Origin: Citrifermentans bemidjiense Bem
GTDB lineage: Bacteria > Desulfobacterota > Desulfuromonadia > Geobacterales > Geobacteraceae
Direction: 5' to 3'
Length of the DNA: 64,000 nt
Assembly: GCF_000020725.1 (NCBI RefSeq)
Contig: NC_011146.1
Span: 1,301,501-1,365,500, forward strand
How positions within the stretch are numbered: the first letter of the stretch is position 1; every line of letters begins with the position of its first letter. The notes beneath the pieces were generated by a model. The model made no database searches. It was not told where the DNA came from and saw nothing but the letters and a program-made list of their open reading frames with translations. This document shows positions 52,791 to 61,518 of the stretch, one piece after another. The position numbers were made by a program, and so were the translations under genes.

Positions 52791-54272
52791 CTACTGCGGC
52801 TTCTTCGCCGGGGCCGGCTTCTCTGATTTAAGCCCCGCCGGGTGGTCCATGAGCTTCTGCTTTTCCGCTTCGGCTAAGAACCAGTCGAGCGGGCGTTCGG
52901 TCTGATCCTTGAAAGTCCCGAGAGCAAGATCCCTCTGCTCCGCCGCTTCTTTATCCGCCTGCGAGACGAGGATCTCGTCGACCACCTGCGGACAGGAGGC
53001 GACCGAACCGGGCCTCGCCTCGATCTCCTCGCGGGGGCTCGGAGCAACCTTCGGGTCCTTGGCGAGCCGCATTTTCAGGTCGATGGAGAAGTTGGTGTAG
53101 GTCTCCAGCATGCGGAAGATGGCGGAGTCCCCCATCGGCCCCATGGTCCTCTCCTCGTCGGGGAGCGGCGACACCTTCCCGTTCTCGATCTTCGCGCGTC
53201 CCACCATCTCGCAGCTTTTGCCGTTGTCGGTGGTGTAGCCCAGGTTGTCGGTGATGACGGCCAAAACGGTGGGGACGTTGGCCAGGTCCCAGTGGGCCAA
53301 TAGCCCCACCTCGCCATCGGGAAGCGGCGAGAGGTCGTCGATGTTCATGGCCAGGACGCGGGACCAGGGCGGTACCGGGCGGGCCAGCTTTTTTTCGGGG
53401 AGCCCCTTCACGTGGCGCCTCAAGGCGTCGTCGAAGAGGTTGGTGGCGGTCTCGGCCTCGCCCAACACGTTCACGCAGTGGGTGCGCGGGACGTCCAGGA
53501 TCTCCTGCACCATGTCGTAGTAATCGTCGCGGGTGACCACGCCGAAACGGCCGCGATAGCCGCCGCCGTCGCAGACGCGGCTGCCGGCGGGAAGCTTGAA
53601 GCTGATCTTTCTGCGGCGGCAGGCCTGGAAGAAGTAGACGTAGGCGGCCGTGGCGCCGATGAGGGCGACGGGAACCCCGCTTGCCTCCGACTCGCGCAGC
53701 GCCTTCAGAAGGTTCTTGATGTCGATCCCGCTCTTGCCCAGAAGGAACATGCTGTCCGGGGTGCCGAAGGCCTTGCGGGTCTGGTCCATGCCGATGGCCA
53801 TCCCCATGGAAGGGGCCATCTCGGGGCTGGGGGCTAGGATCAGGATGCGGCAGCGCTTCCCTTCCTCGAAGTCGGGGAAGAGGTAGGAGTTGGTCATCAT
53901 CTTGTTGGCGCCGAAGACGAGCTTCTTGCCGTCCTCGTCGCGGAAGATGCGGCCGCGCTGGGTCAGGCTGGTGGTACCCCCGGTGAGGCAGGCCATGACC
54001 GACTGCTCCAGCGGGAAGGAAGCGACCAGGTGGGTCTTGAAGACGTCGTTGTACACCATGGGGACGTCCTGCCAACGGGTGATGTCCCCCGGGCGGACCT
54101 TCTTCACGTCGCAGAACTCGCGGAATATGGCGTTGGTTTCGTACTGCAGGGTGAAGAGCTTCATGCAGTAGTCGTTGAACCTCTCATCGGAGAGATCGGC
54201 ATCGACGCCAGCTTCGATGATGGCGAGGATCTCTTCGGTCAGAGTGTGACTGACGCTTCCTGATGCTGACAT
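52791..54272 (-). CDS. LuxE-like acyl-protein synthetase
   Basis: A 493-residue protein of the ANL (adenylate-forming) superfamily, LuxE branch. Visible are the substrate loop 'CLTGGTTSLTQRG', the 'YVYFFQACRRRKISFKLPAGSRVCDGGGYRG' segment and 'VNVLGEAETAT', which correspond to the LuxE core. LuxE itself activates fatty acid for aldehyde synthesis; homologues often activate unknown acids in biosynthetic loci. The C-terminus (about residue 410 on) is a charged extension ending PAKKPQ. AAGGAG precedes the ATG. It is divergent from a B12 radical SAM gene. No luxCD-type reductase or transferase is nearby. Confidence 0.85.
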   Translation of the reverse strand: MSASGSVSHTLTEEILAIIEAGVDADLSDERFNDYCMKLFTLQYETNAIFREFCDVKKVRPGDITRWQDVPMVYNDVFKTHLVASFPLEQSVMACLTGGTTSLTQRGRIFRDEDGKKLVFGANKMMTNSYLFPDFEEGKRCRILILAPSPEMAPSMGMAIGMDQTRKAFGTPDSMFLLGKSGIDIKNLLKALRESEASGVPVALIGATAAYVYFFQACRRRKISFKLPAGSRVCDGGGYRGRFGVVTRDDYYDMVQEILDVPRTHCVNVLGEAETATNLFDDALRRHVKGLPEKKLARPVPPWSRVLAMNIDDLSPLPDGEVGLLAHWDLANVPTVLAVITDNLGYTTDNGKSCEMVGRAKIENGKVSPLPDEERTMGPMGDSAIFRMLETYTNFSIDLKMRLAKDPKVAPSPREEIEARPGSVASCPQVVDEILVSQADKEAAEQRDLALGTFKDQTERPLDWFLAEAEKQKLMDHPAGLKSEKPAPAKKPQ

Positions 54273-54588
54273 GGCAAACTCCTTTTAACGGCTGGCTATT
54301 AAAACACGTTAGCGGTCATAGTACTTACAGGTTTTGTGCCAGTCAAGATTATAATAAAACGACGCAAGTATTAAGTTTGGCTTAGTTCAGACACATCAAA
54401 AGTAACTATTTGGTTACGTTTTTAAAAAAACGGGCTAAGAATGACAAATCTGTAGTACAGTGGCCGGGCCACTGGGCTGCGACAAGGCTGTATCTTTTCA
54501 TTTCGATGGCCTCTGTTGCATAGAAAGCCAAACTTACTCAGAAATCGACTTCACTAACTACAGTTCTAATACCTGGAAGGGGTTGGAT
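54273..54588. promoter_or_regulatory. Divergent promoter region with a 17-base palindrome
   Basis: About 315 A/T-rich bases between luxE-like and the radical SAM gene. CAGTGGCC (54458-54465), G, GGCCACTG (54467-54474) is a perfect palindrome that could be an operator for the plus-strand gene. No clear -35/-10 or -24/-12 was identified. Confidence 0.5.
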
Positions 54589-56109
54589 ATGACTATAAAA
54601 AGGGTCGCACTGATAACGCCGCCGTATCATTCCGGCGTCGTGGAGTCAGCGGGGACCTGGCTCAATGTGGGGTTCGTATACGTTGCCGGGTCGCTGCGCG
54701 CAGCCGGCTACGAGGTGGACTACTACGACGCGATGAGCCTTTGGCACAAGTGGCCGGAGATAGAGGCGCGCATCAGGGCCTTCAACCCGGACGTTGTGGC
54801 CACCACCTCGTTCACCGCCTCCATAGGGCACGCGCTGGAGCTGACGGCGCTGGCCAAGGAGATCAACCCGGACGTGGTCACGGTGCACGGGAACGTGCAC
54901 GCCACCTTCTGCTACGACGAGATGCTCAAGGCCGATCACGACACGGTCGACTTCATCGTCCGGGGCGAGGGTGAAGTGACCCTGGTTAAGCTTTTGGACT
55001 GCCTGAACCAAGGGGGCGACCCCGCCTCCGTCCCCGGACTTTCCTTCTGGCGCGACGGCGCCGTGGTCACGACGCCGAAGGCGGCGTCCATCCAGGACCT
55101 CGACGCGCTCCCCATGGCGTGGGACCTGGTGGAATGGCCCATCTACACCTACCGCGCCAAGAACAACGCCCGCCTGGCGATCGTCTCCTCGTCGCGCGGC
55201 TGCATGGAGAAATGCTCCTTCTGCTCGCAGCAGCTCTTCTGGGAACGCTCCTGGCGCGCCCGAAGCGCCGAGAACTTCGTGGCCGAACTGGAGCTTCTGC
55301 GCGACAGCTACGGCGTCGAGGTGGCGATGCTCTCCGACGAGATCCCGACCTTCGACCGCGAGCGCTGGGTGCGCATCCTGGACCTGATGATCGAAAGGAA
55401 GGTCGGGGTGAAGCTTTTGATGGAAACCCGGGTGGACGACATCCTGCGCGACGCGGACATCATGGACAAGTACCGCGAGGCAGGGGTCGAGCACATCTAC
55501 GTCGGGGTGGAAGCGGGGGACCAGGCGACGCTGGACCTCTTCAACAAGAACACCAAGGTGGAGCAGTCCAAAGCCGCCATCGACATCATCAACAACGCCG
55601 ACATCGTCTCCGAGACCTCGTTCGTCCTGGGTATGCCGGACGACACGCCGGAGAGCATCGCGGCGACCATCGAGCTCGCCAAGCATTACAACCCGGACAT
55701 GGCGTTTTTCCTCGCCATCGCCCCCTGGCCCTACGCCGAGCTCTACCCCGAGCTGGAGCCGTACGTGGCGACCAAGGACTACCGCAAGTACAACCTGGTG
55801 GAGCCGGTGATAAAGCCGAAGGCGATGACGGTGGAGGAGCTGGAAAGGGAGCTGGGCCGCGCGAGCCAGAAGTTCTACATGCACAAGTTCCAGAAGCTGC
55901 ACGACCTCTCCCCCTGGAAGCAGACCTTCATGGTCGCGGTTTTGGACATCCTCATCAACAACTCGTACCTGGCGGTGCAGATGAGGTCGATGATGAAGGA
56001 AGGAAAGCAGATGCCGCCCGAGGTGCAGGCGCTTTTGAAAAGCATCAAGACGGTGCGCGGCAATGCCGGTGCCAGCGACCACCCGCACACCTTCGCGCCG
56101 ATTCCGTAA
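54589..56109 (+). CDS. B12-binding radical SAM protein (BchE-like)
   Basis: A 506-residue enzyme. The start at 54589 follows GGAAGGGG; the frame is open to 54460 but that part looks non-coding. The N-terminal cobalamin-binding domain has 'GVVESAGTWLNVGFVYVAGSLRAAGYEVDYYDA'. The radical SAM motif is CMEKCSFC (C-x3-C-x2-C) near residue 205, and 'GVEHIYVGVEAGD' and 'SFVLGMPDDTPES' are standard barrel segments. Closest recalled group: anaerobic Mg-protoporphyrin ester cyclase BchE and relatives, which act on many substrates. Geobacter makes no chlorophyll, so the substrate is unknown. A small membrane protein gene follows after 25 bases. Confidence 0.88.
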   Translation: MTIKRVALITPPYHSGVVESAGTWLNVGFVYVAGSLRAAGYEVDYYDAMSLWHKWPEIEARIRAFNPDVVATTSFTASIGHALELTALAKEINPDVVTVHGNVHATFCYDEMLKADHDTVDFIVRGEGEVTLVKLLDCLNQGGDPASVPGLSFWRDGAVVTTPKAASIQDLDALPMAWDLVEWPIYTYRAKNNARLAIVSSSRGCMEKCSFCSQQLFWERSWRARSAENFVAELELLRDSYGVEVAMLSDEIPTFDRERWVRILDLMIERKVGVKLLMETRVDDILRDADIMDKYREAGVEHIYVGVEAGDQATLDLFNKNTKVEQSKAAIDIINNADIVSETSFVLGMPDDTPESIAATIELAKHYNPDMAFFLAIAPWPYAELYPELEPYVATKDYRKYNLVEPVIKPKAMTVEELERELGRASQKFYMHKFQKLHDLSPWKQTFMVAVLDILINNSYLAVQMRSMMKEGKQMPPEVQALLKSIKTVRGNAGASDHPHTFAPIP

Positions 56110-56134
56110 GGGCTGGACAAGATTTTGGAGCAAC

Positions 56135-56488
56135 ATGGATTCGATCAAGAAGGCAGCCATCGTGCTGAACGGCTTCATCCACGATTTCGCCACGGGCTAC
56201 TGGCTCTCGGCGTTGATAGCGATCTACCTGCTGCACGGTTTCCGGGGAGGTATCCCCGAGGTGACCGTGATCCTCTCCGGTATCGAGCGGTTCTTCTTCT
56301 GGAACACGGTGGGGGCTGCCGCCGCCATCTTCGCCACCGGCGGGATGCGCAGCTTCACCTACGTCAACAATTTTTACGGCCCCGAGGCTGAGCGGACGCG
56401 GCGCAGGATGCTGGTGATAAAACACGTCCTGCTGCTGCTGGTGGTCGGCGCCGGTAGCTACTGGGGCTACTGCACTGCATGGCGGTAA
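56135..56488 (+). CDS. Small integral membrane protein paired with the radical SAM gene
   Basis: A 117-residue protein. TTGGAG lies before the ATG at 56135. Three predicted helices ('FATGYWLSALIAIYLLHGF', 'RFFFWNTVGAAAAIFATGG', 'VLLLLVVGAGSYWGYCTAW'). Histidines sit at helix edges ('FIHDFATGYW', 'YLLHGF', 'IKHVLLL'), an arrangement that could bind heme b or metal. Co-transcribed with the upstream radical SAM enzyme. No family recognised with confidence. Confidence 0.82.
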   Translation: MDSIKKAAIVLNGFIHDFATGYWLSALIAIYLLHGFRGGIPEVTVILSGIERFFFWNTVGAAAAIFATGGMRSFTYVNNFYGPEAERTRRRMLVIKHVLLLLVVGAGSYWGYCTAWR

Positions 56489-56661
56489 CGGCGACGAACT
56501 CGCTCTCTTCTATAGACATCCTCCCAAATACTTGCTTCCATTTTTTTTCAAGACGTATTAAGAACTACAGAATCGAGGTTAAATGCCGATAACTCCTGGT
56601 GAGGTGTTGCACGCCGCACTGCCGAATTTTCCGACCATCCCCGCTAAGGAGTTCCGACCTG

Positions 56662-58773
56662 ATGGGCGTATCAATCAGAGCCAAGTTCAAGATAGGTGTT
56701 TTCATCGTTTGCCTGCTGGTCCTCACGCTGGGAGCGGTTTCTCTGGTCACCCAGAGCCGCCTCAACCACCAACTGCAATTCCTCACTCAGGAAGCCACTA
56801 AACTTCATCTTGTCTCCACTCTTGAACTAGCAGCCTATAAGTCCGTCATGCCGGGCAATGACTATATCATCACCGGCAGCTCTACCTATAAGAACAGCTT
56901 CGAAGAGCAGGACAAGAGGGTCAAAGCGATTTTCGCCCAGATCGACGCCTTCCCGCTGTTTGAACCCGCAGAACGCGCGGTCATTGCGCAGGTTCACGAG
57001 CTGTACGATAAAACGCGCGAAACGACGCTGAACATCATGGCGCTGCCGTACGGCGACCCGCGCCTGCCGAAGATGATGGAGGAGATGGACTACCAGTACG
57101 CCGAGCCGCTTCTCGCCCAGTTGACGGCGCTGGGTGACCAGATAACCGCGTCCTACAAGAAGAACCAGGCGGAGGCGGCCGGCCTGAAGCGGCTTTCGCA
57201 GAACGTGCTGGTGGCGGTTGTGGTCGCGGTCTCCCTGTTGCTGGCCGTGGGGGGGCGGGTTCTTTTCAACAGCATCATGCGGCCGCTGCGCTCGGTGGGG
57301 GACATGCTGAACGACATCGCCTCGGGGCGCGGCGATCTGACCAAGCGCCTGCCGGTGCAAGCCGACGACGAGGTAGGAAGGTTCTGCCTTGCCTTCAACC
57401 GCTTCGCCGAAAACCTCCAGGGGACCATCACCGACATCTCGGTGGTATCGGGACAACTCGCCGCCACGGCGGGTACGCTTGAGGGGGCGTCGCAACAGAT
57501 CCGGAACACCGCGGAGCATCAGGCTGAAGCCGTGGAAGAAACGGTGACCGCCAACGAGAAGCTCGACGCGGCCATCCGCAGCATCACCTGTGATACCGAG
57601 GAGGTGGTGGCCTCGATGGTCAATATCTCTTCTTCCGCAGGTGAGATCTCGGCGACCATGCAGGACATCTCCGGCAAAACGCATCACCTGGACGCGAAGG
57701 CGGATCAGACCACTGAGGCGATGCTGAAAAACCTCACTTCTTTCCAGGCTGTCGCGGACAACGTGGCGTCGGTCACCCGCAGGGCGGAAGAGGTCGCCGC
57801 TTCCGCGCTGCAAGTAAGCGCCGTCGCCAAGGAGATCAACGGGAGGTCGGAGGACCAGGCGGAACTGGCGCGGGCGGTCAAGGAGGAGGCGGTGGTGGTG
57901 GGGCTTGCCGCCATCTGCAAGACCAAAGACGGGATGGGGCGGATACGCACCGAGGTCAGCGCCACCATCAAGGCGATGGACGAGCTGGTGCCGGTCTCCG
58001 AGGAAGTAGGGCGCGTGGTGAAGATCATCAACGACATCAGCGATCGCACCAAGCTCCTCGCGCTCAATGCCAGCATCCTCGCGGCACAAGCGGGCGAGCA
58101 CGGCCGGGGCTTCGCCGTCGTGGCCGAAGAGGTCAGGCTGTTGGCTCAGCAGGTTACCGGTTCCACCAACGACATCGCGGACATGGTGCAGGCCATTCAG
58201 CGCCTCACCAGCTCGGCGGTCACCGCTACACGCCGCAGCGCGGCCGAGGTCGATGCCGGCGTGGTTGACTCTCAAGCGGCGGAGACGGCGCTCAGGGGGA
58301 TCATTCTGCGCACGGAACAGTCGCTCGACAACGCACTGGTCATCGCCCGCTCCGCCAAGGAGCAGACCACCGGGATCGGCATGGTATCCGACGCGATGCA
58401 GCACGTAAGCACCATGGCCAACGAGATCAACCAGAACACGGAGCAGCAGCGCGAGATCTCCGAGGGGATCATCACGGCCACCGGCGAAATGCGCGACCTG
58501 ATCAGATCGATGAAAGAGATGGTCTCGGTGCAGGCAGAAGAGTCGGACAAGATCTCGCAGTCGATCATGGAGACGCTGGTAAGCCTGAAAACGGTGGCAG
58601 GCGCCACGTCCGAGCAGGAGAGCGCATCCGACCGGATCATCGAGATCATCGAAGAGGTAAGACGCCAGGCGATCGCCAACATGACCGTGGCGAAAAGCCT
58701 CGACGAAAGGGTCTCGGAATTGAACGACCACTCCCACAGCCTGAGCGAGAAGGTAAGCGTCTTTACCGTCTGA
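56662..58773 (+). CDS. Methyl-accepting chemotaxis protein
   Basis: A 703-residue receptor starting at the ATG preceded by AAGGAG. Transmembrane helix 1 is '[19 protein letters not shown]'; a periplasmic helical sensor domain of about 160 residues follows; helix 2 is '[17 protein letters not shown]'. A HAMP domain ('[27 protein letters not shown]') and a long cytoplasmic signalling coiled coil come next. The kinase-contact tip reads '[32 protein letters not shown]', slightly divergent from the usual 'NLLALNAAIEAARAGE'. The ligand is unknown. Monocistronic, with a hairpin after the stop. Confidence 0.94.
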   Translation: MGVSIRAKFKIGVFIVCLLVLTLGAVSLVTQSRLNHQLQFLTQEATKLHLVSTLELAAYKSVMPGNDYIITGSSTYKNSFEEQDKRVKAIFAQIDAFPLFEPAERAVIAQVHELYDKTRETTLNIMALPYGDPRLPKMMEEMDYQYAEPLLAQLTALGDQITASYKKNQAEAAGLKRLSQNVLVAVVVAVSLLLAVGGRVLFNSIMRPLRSVGDMLNDIASGRGDLTKRLPVQADDEVGRFCLAFNRFAENLQGTITDISVVSGQLAATAGTLEGASQQIRNTAEHQAEAVEETVTANEKLDAAIRSITCDTEEVVASMVNISSSAGEISATMQDISGKTHHLDAKADQTTEAMLKNLTSFQAVADNVASVTRRAEEVAASALQVSAVAKEINGRSEDQAELARAVKEEAVVVGLAAICKTKDGMGRIRTEVSATIKAMDELVPVSEEVGRVVKIINDISDRTKLLALNASILAAQAGEHGRGFAVVAEEVRLLAQQVTGSTNDIADMVQAIQRLTSSAVTATRRSAAEVDAGVVDSQAAETALRGIILRTEQSLDNALVIARSAKEQTTGIGMVSDAMQHVSTMANEINQNTEQQREISEGIITATGEMRDLIRSMKEMVSVQAEESDKISQSIMETLVSLKTVAGATSEQESASDRIIEIIEEVRRQAIANMTVAKSLDERVSELNDHSHSLSEKVSVFTV

Positions 58774-58806
58774 CCCGGCAGGCGGCAGGCTCGACTATCG
58801 ATTGTC

Positions 58807-58829
58807 AGGGGGCGTTTCGGCCCCCCTTT
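58807..58829 (+). terminator. Hairpin terminator of the chemoreceptor gene
   Basis: GGGGGC (58808-58813), loop GTTTCG, GCCCCC then CTTT, 34 bases after the stop. The T-run is short. Confidence 0.65.
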
Positions 58830-58849
58830 GTAGTTCTTCAGGGAATTCG

Positions 58850-59157
58850 AGGAAACCTTGGGTCCCCTCTCCCCCTGCGGGGGAGGGACAGGGTGGGGGG
58901 GAAGGTGCCACCGGCTAAGCACAGTTCGGCTTCACCCACCCCCCAACCCCCTCCCGTCAAGGGAGGGGGCGTCTAGGTTCCCCCGTTCCGTCCTATTCCC
59001 TTTGTCGTCCTTCTCCCCGACTGTCGGCCAGGCTTTTCGTCGCTCCTCCTTGGCAACGGCCCGTGCTCTGTAACTACGCCGCAAACTTCCTTGAAATACC
59101 TCCCGTTTCTGCAAGACTCTCTGGATTGTAAAAAACTAATCCAAGGGAGGATGTGAC
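58850..59157. other. Intergenic region with C/G-rich repeats and the hcp promoter area
   Basis: CCCCCTCCCGTCAAGGGAGGGGG near 58948-58970 is a palindromic repeat also found near 60848-60869 in reverse. Just upstream of hcp, TGGATT and AATCCA (59122-59127 and 59138-59143) form an inverted repeat with a 10-base A-rich spacer, a possible operator. No gene is seen. Confidence 0.55.
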
Positions 59158-60816
59158 ATGGCACAACAGGCGATGTTCTGCAGACAGTGTGAACAGGCGG
59201 CCCGCGGCGTGGGTTGCGACGTGATGGGTAACTGCGGCAAGGACCCGCAGGTATCGGCCCTGCTCGACCTGATGATCCACGGGCTTAAGGGGACGGCGGT
59301 CTACGCGCACCTTGCGCGCGAGTTGGGGGAGAAGGACCAGGAAGTGGACCGCTTCATGCTGGACGGGCTTTTCACCAGGGTCACCAACGTCAACTTCGAC
59401 CCCGACGACATCGCGAGGCGGCTGCAGAAATGCTTCCAGATGAAGGAAAGGGCGAAGTCGCTATACCAGGACGCCCACCAGCGGAAAAAGGGGGGACTCG
59501 CCCCCGAGATCACCGACGGCCCCGCCACCTGGACCCCGGCGGGGGACACCCAGGCGCTCATCGACCAGGGGCGCCAGTACGGCGTCCTCACCTGGCACCA
59601 GGACCCGAACATCCTCTCCACCATCGAGATCCTGATCTACGGCCTCATGGGGATGGGAGCGTTCGCCTGGCACGCGACCGAGATGGGGAAGGAGGACGAG
59701 AAGATCTACGCCTTCATCCACCGCTCGCTTGCGGCCACCACCAACCCGCAGGCGACGCTGCAGGATTTCGTAGCGCTGTCGCTTGAGTGCGGCGAGATGA
59801 ACCTGCGCACCATGGAGCTTTTGTACCAGGGACACGAGGAGCGCCTGCAGGCCCCGGAGCCGATGCCGGTGAACCTCGGCACCCGCGGCGGCAAGGGAAT
59901 CGTGGTCTCCGGCCACGACCTCCCGATGCTTGAGGAACTCCTGAAACAAAGCGAAGGGAAGGGGATCTTCGTCTACACCCACGGCGAGATGCTTCCCGCC
60001 AACGGCTACCCCGGCCTCCGTAAGTACTCCCATTTCGCCGGCCACTTCGGCACCGCCTGGCAGAACCAGGCGCGCGAGCTTTCCGGCTTCAACGGCGCCA
60101 TCATCTTCAACACCAACTGCATCCAAAAGCCGGAGGCAAGCTACACCGACCGCCTCTACACCTGGGGCGAGGTGGCCTGGCCGGGCGTTCCGCACGTCGA
60201 GGGGTGGGACTTCACCCCGGTGATCGACAAGGCGCTCTCGCTTCCCGACCTGCCGGAGAACCCGGGGCAGGAGATCCTGGTCGGCTTCGGACACGAGGCG
60301 GTCTTCAAGGTGGCCGGCCCCGTCATCGACGCGGTCAAAAACGGCGCCATCCGCCGCTTCTTCCTGATCGGCGGCTGCGACGGCGCCAAAAGCGGCCGCA
60401 ACTACTTCACCGAGCTCGCCGAGAAGGTCCCCAAGGACTGCGTCATCCTCACCCTTGCCTGCGGCAAGAACCGCTTCAACCGGCTTCAGTTCGGCGACAT
60501 CGGGGGGATCCCGCGGCTCCTCGACGTGGGGCAATGCAACGACGCCTACTCCGCCATCAGGATCGCGGTGGCCCTGGCGGACGCCTTCCAGTGCCAGGTG
60601 AACGACCTGCCGCTCTCCATGATTCTCTCCTGGTACGAGCAAAAGGCGCACGTCATCCTGCTCACCCTCTTGCACCTGGGGATCAAGGGGATCCGCTTAG
60701 GCCCCTCGCTTCCCGCCTACGTCTCGCCGGCCGTGCTCGACTTCCTGGTGCAGAACTACGACCTGGGTCCGATCACCACAGCTGAACAGGACCTGCAGCA
60801 CGCGCTGGGGGCTTAG
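59158..60816 (+). CDS. hcp: Hybrid cluster protein (hydroxylamine reductase)
   Basis: A 552-residue cytoplasmic protein with GGAGG before the ATG. The N-terminal cysteines 'CRQCEQAARGVGCDVMGNCG' bind the [4Fe-4S] cluster. Hybrid-cluster ligands appear in 'THGEMLPANGYPGL', 'NTNCIQKP', 'LIGGCDGAKSGRNY', 'LACGKNRFN' and 'LDVGQCNDAYSAI'. The enzyme reduces hydroxylamine in vitro and is linked to defence against nitric oxide; it can act as an NO reductase and S-nitrosylase in enteric bacteria. It stands alone without the hcr reductase. Control may involve the inverted repeat just upstream. Confidence 0.97.
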   Translation: MAQQAMFCRQCEQAARGVGCDVMGNCGKDPQVSALLDLMIHGLKGTAVYAHLARELGEKDQEVDRFMLDGLFTRVTNVNFDPDDIARRLQKCFQMKERAKSLYQDAHQRKKGGLAPEITDGPATWTPAGDTQALIDQGRQYGVLTWHQDPNILSTIEILIYGLMGMGAFAWHATEMGKEDEKIYAFIHRSLAATTNPQATLQDFVALSLECGEMNLRTMELLYQGHEERLQAPEPMPVNLGTRGGKGIVVSGHDLPMLEELLKQSEGKGIFVYTHGEMLPANGYPGLRKYSHFAGHFGTAWQNQARELSGFNGAIIFNTNCIQKPEASYTDRLYTWGEVAWPGVPHVEGWDFTPVIDKALSLPDLPENPGQEILVGFGHEAVFKVAGPVIDAVKNGAIRRFFLIGGCDGAKSGRNYFTELAEKVPKDCVILTLACGKNRFNRLQFGDIGGIPRLLDVGQCNDAYSAIRIAVALADAFQCQVNDLPLSMILSWYEQKAHVILLTLLHLGIKGIRLGPSLPAYVSPAVLDFLVQNYDLGPITTAEQDLQHALGA

Positions 60817-61005
60817 GGCAAATTGGGTTCCCGAGGTGGACCTTCCCCCCCTCCCTTGACGGGAGGGGGATGCCCCTGGTTCCCAAGCTCCAGCTTGGGA
60901 ACCCAAGGCAAGCCAAGCTCCAGCCTGGAATACGGAGGAAGCTGGAGCTTCCTCGGCATTGCGTTCCCAAGGTGGACCTTGGGAACGAGAACAACGAGAT
61001 CAAAG
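60817..61005. repeat. Cluster of GTTCCCAAG palindromic repeats
   Basis: GGTTCCCAAGCT-CC-AGCTTGGGAACC occupies 60878-60903 and CGTTCCCAAGGT-GG-ACCTTGGGAACG occupies 60962-60987; both are perfect. A degenerate related segment lies at about 60905-60950, and related pieces at 60826-60842 and 14205-14232. They fold in RNA into strong hairpins. Translating them gives spurious 'SLGT' or 'WEPG' peptides. Confidence 0.85.
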
Positions 61006-61039
61006 AAAAGGGTTAGCCTCCGCGGGCTAACCCTTTTTT
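61006..61039 (+). terminator. Rho-independent terminator downstream of hcp
   Basis: AAAGGGTTAGCC (61007-61018) pairs with GGCTAACCCTTT (61024-61035), then a T-run. Confidence 0.92.
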
Positions 61040-61194
61040 GTCTCTTCCCGCGGCCCCAAACCCTTCCTCATTTCTTTACGAAATCTTTATCCCTCGGGCC
61101 AACATATTTACGCAAAATTTACATCCTATCCTCTACCCTGACACTAGGAGAAGTCCGTGCAACAGCAGGCATGTTCTATATCAAGGTGAGCGTT

Positions 61195-61395
61195 ATGAGA
61201 GTCTTTTATTTCAGCCCCGAGAGCGGTGTCTATCAAGGCGAAGGTTTTCTGGATGAGCGGGACCTGGAAAGGGTTGAAGCCCTCACTCCGATAGCTCCTC
61301 CACGTTACGCCAAGGGGGAGGTCCCTGTCTTCAATGCGACGACACAGAGTTGGATGCTGCTCAAAGTCCCCCAGAAACCGCACCTGTCACAGTAA
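61195..61395 (+). CDS. Small hypothetical protein
   Basis: A 66-residue protein beginning MRVFYFSPESGVYQGEGFLD. AAGGTGAG lies 6 bases before the ATG at 61195; an ATG at 61171 in frame is less well placed. The 'FSPESGVYQGEGFLDE' start and 'PRYAKGEVPVFNATTQSWML' end resemble short proteins found near phage tail-fibre genes, but no phage gene is present. It precedes the KdpD-like kinase by 123 bases. Confidence 0.65.
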   Translation: MRVFYFSPESGVYQGEGFLDERDLERVEALTPIAPPRYAKGEVPVFNATTQSWMLLKVPQKPHLSQ

Positions 61396-61518
61396 GGCGC
61401 GTCCCCCCATTCACATACCGCGATTCATTGTCAGCTCCTTTGACTGGAAATCCAGCCGCAAAGCTGATACGCTCTTCAGGATCTTCCAGTATCACTCTTC
61501 AGATGAAAAGGGGAAGTT

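Noticed and set aside
59051-59070. TGGCAACGGCCCGTGCT upstream of hcp as a sigma-54 promoter
   Set aside because: The GG-GC spacing is one base too long.
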